From assembly GCA_014332745.1 (NCBI GenBank), contig JACONL010000001.1, positions 242,023 through 278,911 of the forward strand: DNA of 36,889 bases, written 5' to 3'. Below, piece after piece: positions 34,984-36,889 of the stretch. Made by a program: the position numbers and the translations under genes. Position 1 is the first letter of the stretch; each line of letters starts with the position of its first letter. The DNA comes from Alphaproteobacteria bacterium GM7ARS4 (GTDB taxonomy: Bacteria > Pseudomonadota > Alphaproteobacteria > GM7ARS4). The notes beneath the pieces are model-generated. The model did no database searches and was not told the DNA's origin. It saw nothing but the letters and a program-made list of their open reading frames with translations.

Positions 34984-35451
34984 TTACTCTTGCACCCAAG
35001 GGAGCTGGTCATATTTCCATCCATTGGTGAGGCTTCTCTTCCCGCTATCATTGGCATGCCCCTCAAAACCATCAGCCACATTATAGCAATGGTGAAATCC
35101 TTGAGCATGGAGGGCAATGGCGGCCATGCGCGAACGTCCCCCTGAGCGGCAAATAAAGAGGAGGGTGTCATCTTCCTTCACACCATATCCTTTAATTTGG
35201 TCGATGAAAGAGTCGTTATGCTGCATGTTAGGGTAGAGCTGCCATGACACGAAGAGCGTTTTCTTGTTGAGGGAACGCGTATCAGGGATACCGACAAAAC
35301 GCCATTCAGCATCTGTCCTACAATCTATGAGATAGGAACGCTCTTTCTGAGAGAGCATATCCCATGCCTGATGGGGAGACACATCACCTTGATAGCCTAA
35401 GGTATTTTTCGGTTGTGGCATCATGGGTATTGGTAACCTTCCATTGTTCAT
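34984..35451 (-). CDS. Rhodanese-like domain protein
   Basis: Single rhodanese (sulfurtransferase) domain, 155 aa. It has YLIDCRTDAEWRFVGIP near the N-terminus and the active-site loop CRSGGRS beginning at Cys101, which would carry a persulfide. A C-terminal tail GHANDSGKRSLTNGWKYDQLPW is typical of small alphaproteobacterial rhodaneses, whose physiological acceptor is unknown. ATG 35451 has an AAGGA Shine-Dalgarno 6 nt upstream. It lies 33 bp ahead of dnaA on the same strand and may share a promoter with it. Confidence 0.92.
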   Translation of the reverse strand: MNNGRLPIPMMPQPKNTLGYQGDVSPHQAWDMLSQKERSYLIDCRTDAEWRFVGIPDTRSLNKKTLFVSWQLYPNMQHNDSFIDQIKGYGVKEDDTLLFICRSGGRSRMAAIALHAQGFHHCYNVADGFEGHANDSGKRSLTNGWKYDQLPWVQE

Positions 35452-35532
35452 CTCGGTTCCTTATACCTCTTTTACCTTGATTCGTACATCCTCTCAAGAG
35501 AGATAACGTCCTCTCTCGACGTTCTTCATGCT

Positions 35533-35556
35533 GATAAACAAAGGGTTTATCGATAA
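35533..35556. promoter_or_regulatory. AT-rich inverted repeats upstream of the rhodanese-dnaA unit
   Basis: A perfect 7-bp inverted repeat GATAAAC/GTTTATC with a 5-nt loop (35533-35551) overlaps the palindrome TTATCGATAA (35547-35556). They lie in the 140-bp gap between ogt and the rhodanese gene, the most AT-rich stretch near dnaA. They could be an operator, part of the dnaA promoter or part of an origin. No perfect DnaA box is present in this gap. Confidence 0.35.
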
Positions 35557-35562
35557 CCGAAA

Positions 35563-35595
35563 ATAAGCTTCTGAAAAAAAACAAAAGAAACTTAT
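35563..35595 (-). terminator. Candidate intrinsic terminator after ogt
   Basis: On the minus strand, overlapping the ogt stop codon, ATAAGTTTCT pairs with AGAAGCTTAT (10 bp with one G-U wobble) around a 13-nt T-rich loop, followed by TTTT. The stem is AT-rich, so strength is doubtful, but position and shape fit the end of the rho-ogt unit. Confidence 0.4.
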
Positions 35596-36122
35596 CTTTT
35601 CTGAGACGCATAACGTTGTCCATACGTTCTCTCATGGTCAATAAGCTGCCTCTGGCGTTCGATACCAGAGAGCCCTCCATAGCCACGCAACAATCCCTTT
35701 TGTCCGGTGATCCTATGGCATGGAATGATCAATGCGAAGCGGTTGCGTCTCAGCATTTGACCGACAGCCCTTGGCGAAGACCCTATATGTTGAGCAACAA
35801 AACCATAATGCGTTGTTTGTCCATAGGGTATCTCCATGAGAAAAGCATGGAGTTTTTGCATGGGGTGCGATAGAGCGCCCATAGCAAGATACGTCATATC
35901 AAAGGGTTGAATCGTGCCTTCACTATATGCCTTGACCCACATGGTGAGATAGTCTCGCGCCTTTAGGCGGGATAATACGCGAGATGGCGTTTTTATAGGT
36001 ATGACGGGAGGTGCGTCGTCTTCTTGTTCGCACCATTGCACATGGGTGATTTTTTCCTCACTCTCTCCTTGCATGTCCGCCCCAAGCATGCCCCATGGTG
36101 TCGTCAGAAGAAAGAAAGACAT
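35592..36122 (-). CDS. ogt: Methylated-DNA--protein cysteine methyltransferase
   Basis: Suicide repair enzyme that moves the methyl group from O6-methylguanine onto its own Cys. Length 176 aa. The active site is PCHRI (134-138, acceptor Cys135) in LRRNRFALIIPCHRITG; also present are IPYGQTTHYGFVAQHIGSSPRAVGQ (DNA-binding helix) and GGLSGIERQRQLIDHE. The N-terminal third is short and lacks the Ada AraC part, so it is a stand-alone Ogt/AGT type. ATG 36122 lies 12 bp after the rho stop, so it is probably co-transcribed with rho. Confidence 0.94.
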   Translation of the reverse strand: MSFFLLTTPWGMLGADMQGESEEKITHVQWCEQEDDAPPVIPIKTPSRVLSRLKARDYLTMWVKAYSEGTIQPFDMTYLAMGALSHPMQKLHAFLMEIPYGQTTHYGFVAQHIGSSPRAVGQMLRRNRFALIIPCHRITGQKGLLRGYGGLSGIERQRQLIDHERTYGQRYASQKR

Positions 36123-36134
36123 AGACGGACGATA

Positions 36135-36889
36135 CTATTTCCTTTGTGTCGTCATCATGTCGAAAAAATCATCATTATTTTTGCTGGCCGACAATTTATC
36201 CATGAGGAATTCGGTCGCATCAACGACTCCCATAGGGTTGAGAATACGCCGTAGAACCCACATTTTCGAGAGTGTTGCTTTATCCACGAGGAGTTCTTCT
36301 TTACGCGTGCCAGAACGCGTGATGTCGATGGCAGGGAAAACACGTTTATCGCTTATTTTCCTGTCGAGGATAATCTCCGAATTTCCTGTTCCCTTGAATT
36401 CCTCAAAGATCACTTCATCCATGCGTGAGCCTGTTTCAATGAGTGCCGTTCCTATGATTGTCAGAGAACCGCCATCTTCCACATTTCGTGCAGCGCCAAA
36501 AAAACGTTTTGGCCTTTGCAAGGCATTTGCGTCGACTCCTCCCGTTAGGATTTTTCCCGAACTAGGCACCATGCTGTTATAAGCTCTTGCCAGACGAGTG
36601 ATCGAGTCAAGGAGGATCACAACGTCACGTTTATGCTCAACCAAGCGCTTTGCTTTGGCAATGACCATCTCTGCTACTTGAATATGGCGTATCGCTGGCT
36701 CATCAAAGGTAGAGCTAATCACTTCCCCCTTAACAGACCTGATCATATCGGTAACTTCTTCAGGCCTTTCATCGATAAGAAGAACGATAAGATAGACGTG
36801 AGGGCTGTTAAGAGTAATAGAGTGAGCGATATTTTGGAGCATGATTGTTTTACCCGTTCGAGGGGGGGCAACAATGAGTGCCCTTTGTC
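36135..36889 (-). CDS. rho: Transcription termination factor Rho (5' part outside the window)
   Basis: Hexameric RNA helicase that terminates transcription. About 251 C-terminal residues are visible. The frame continues to the window edge through [23 protein letters not shown], which includes the Walker A P-loop, so an ATG at 36842 is not the true start. Walker B/Q-loop segments are [16 protein letters not shown], then [48 protein letters not shown] and [15 protein letters not shown], all characteristic. The C-terminus [19 protein letters not shown] is standard. It is the first visible gene of the leftward rho-ogt unit and close to dnaA, as is common near alphaproteobacterial origins. Confidence 0.97.
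   Translation of the reverse strand, partial: QRALIVAPPRTGKTIMLQNIAHSITLNSPHVYLIVLLIDERPEEVTDMIRSVKGEVISSTFDEPAIRHIQVAEMVIAKAKRLVEHKRDVVILLDSITRLARAYNSMVPSSGKILTGGVDANALQRPKRFFGAARNVEDGGSLTIIGTALIETGSRMDEVIFEEFKGTGNSEIILDRKISDKRVFPAIDITRSGTRKEELLVDKATLSKMWVLRRILNPMGVVDATEFLMDKLSASKNNDDFFDMMTTQRK

Noticed and set aside
35384-35686. 100-codon minus-strand frame between ogt and the rhodanese gene
   Set aside because: It overlaps the 3' end of ogt and the start of the rhodanese gene in another frame and resembles no protein.

Overview
The window looks like chromosomal DNA of an alphaproteobacterium with compact gene packing and roughly 50% GC. Supporting signs are an alphaproteobacterial uracil-DNA glycosylase with a WRPPGNR motif, a CycM-like membrane-anchored cytochrome c, ETF-ubiquinone oxidoreductase, a yejABEF transporter, parAB with canonical parS sites, and the rho/mnmE/mnmG/parAB/dnaA gene set usual near alphaproteobacterial origins. 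rsmG is missing from its usual place between mnmG and parA, and gyrB does not follow recF. A reduced, host-associated lineage such as Holosporales would fit, but that is inference. No tRNA, rRNA, IS element or CRISPR array was seen.

Layout. 1-5.7 kb: a gene running off the left edge, uracil-DNA glycosylase, then divergent ETF-QO, a TPR protein and ispE. 5.7-14.2 kb (minus strand): lepA, the rpmI-rplT-pheS-pheT operon with its own strong promoter, and thrS-infC. The thrS gene is broken by an apparent net 70-nt loss that removes catalytic motif 2, and infC probably starts at an AUC codon. 14.2-15.5 kb (minus): two overlapping genes for unknown exported proteins. 15.6-16.8 kb (plus): an AT-richer cassette of a phage-type DNA methyltransferase and two tiny overlapping ORFs, one with a zinc-ribbon-like Cys pattern, that runs by overlapping start/stop codons into mnmG. 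16.8-20.5 kb: mnmG, parA, parB. 20.5-22 kb (minus): mnmE. 22-29.2 kb (plus): cytochrome c, a HisN/IMPase phosphatase, and the yejA-yejB-yejE-yejF importer. 29.3-36.9 kb (minus): rho (partial), ogt, a rhodanese protein, dnaA, dnaN, recF and a long-chain acyl-CoA ligase, in that transcription order.

How it works together. Most genes serve information processing: replication initiation (dnaA, dnaN, recF), segregation (parA, parB and three perfect parS sites at 11.7, 18.7 and 20.5 kb, plus two identical 14/16 sites inside genes at 1.6 and 24.3 kb), tRNA modification (mnmE with mnmG), translation (thrS, infC, rpmI, rplT, pheS, pheT, lepA) and repair (UDG, Ogt). Energy and nutrient genes (ETF-QO, cytochrome c, Yej importer, acyl-CoA ligase) suggest use of fatty acids and peptides. 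Several gene junctions carry perfect or near-perfect 12-15 bp tandem duplications. The best leads are the motif-2 deletion in thrS and the methyltransferase cassette spliced ahead of mnmG.
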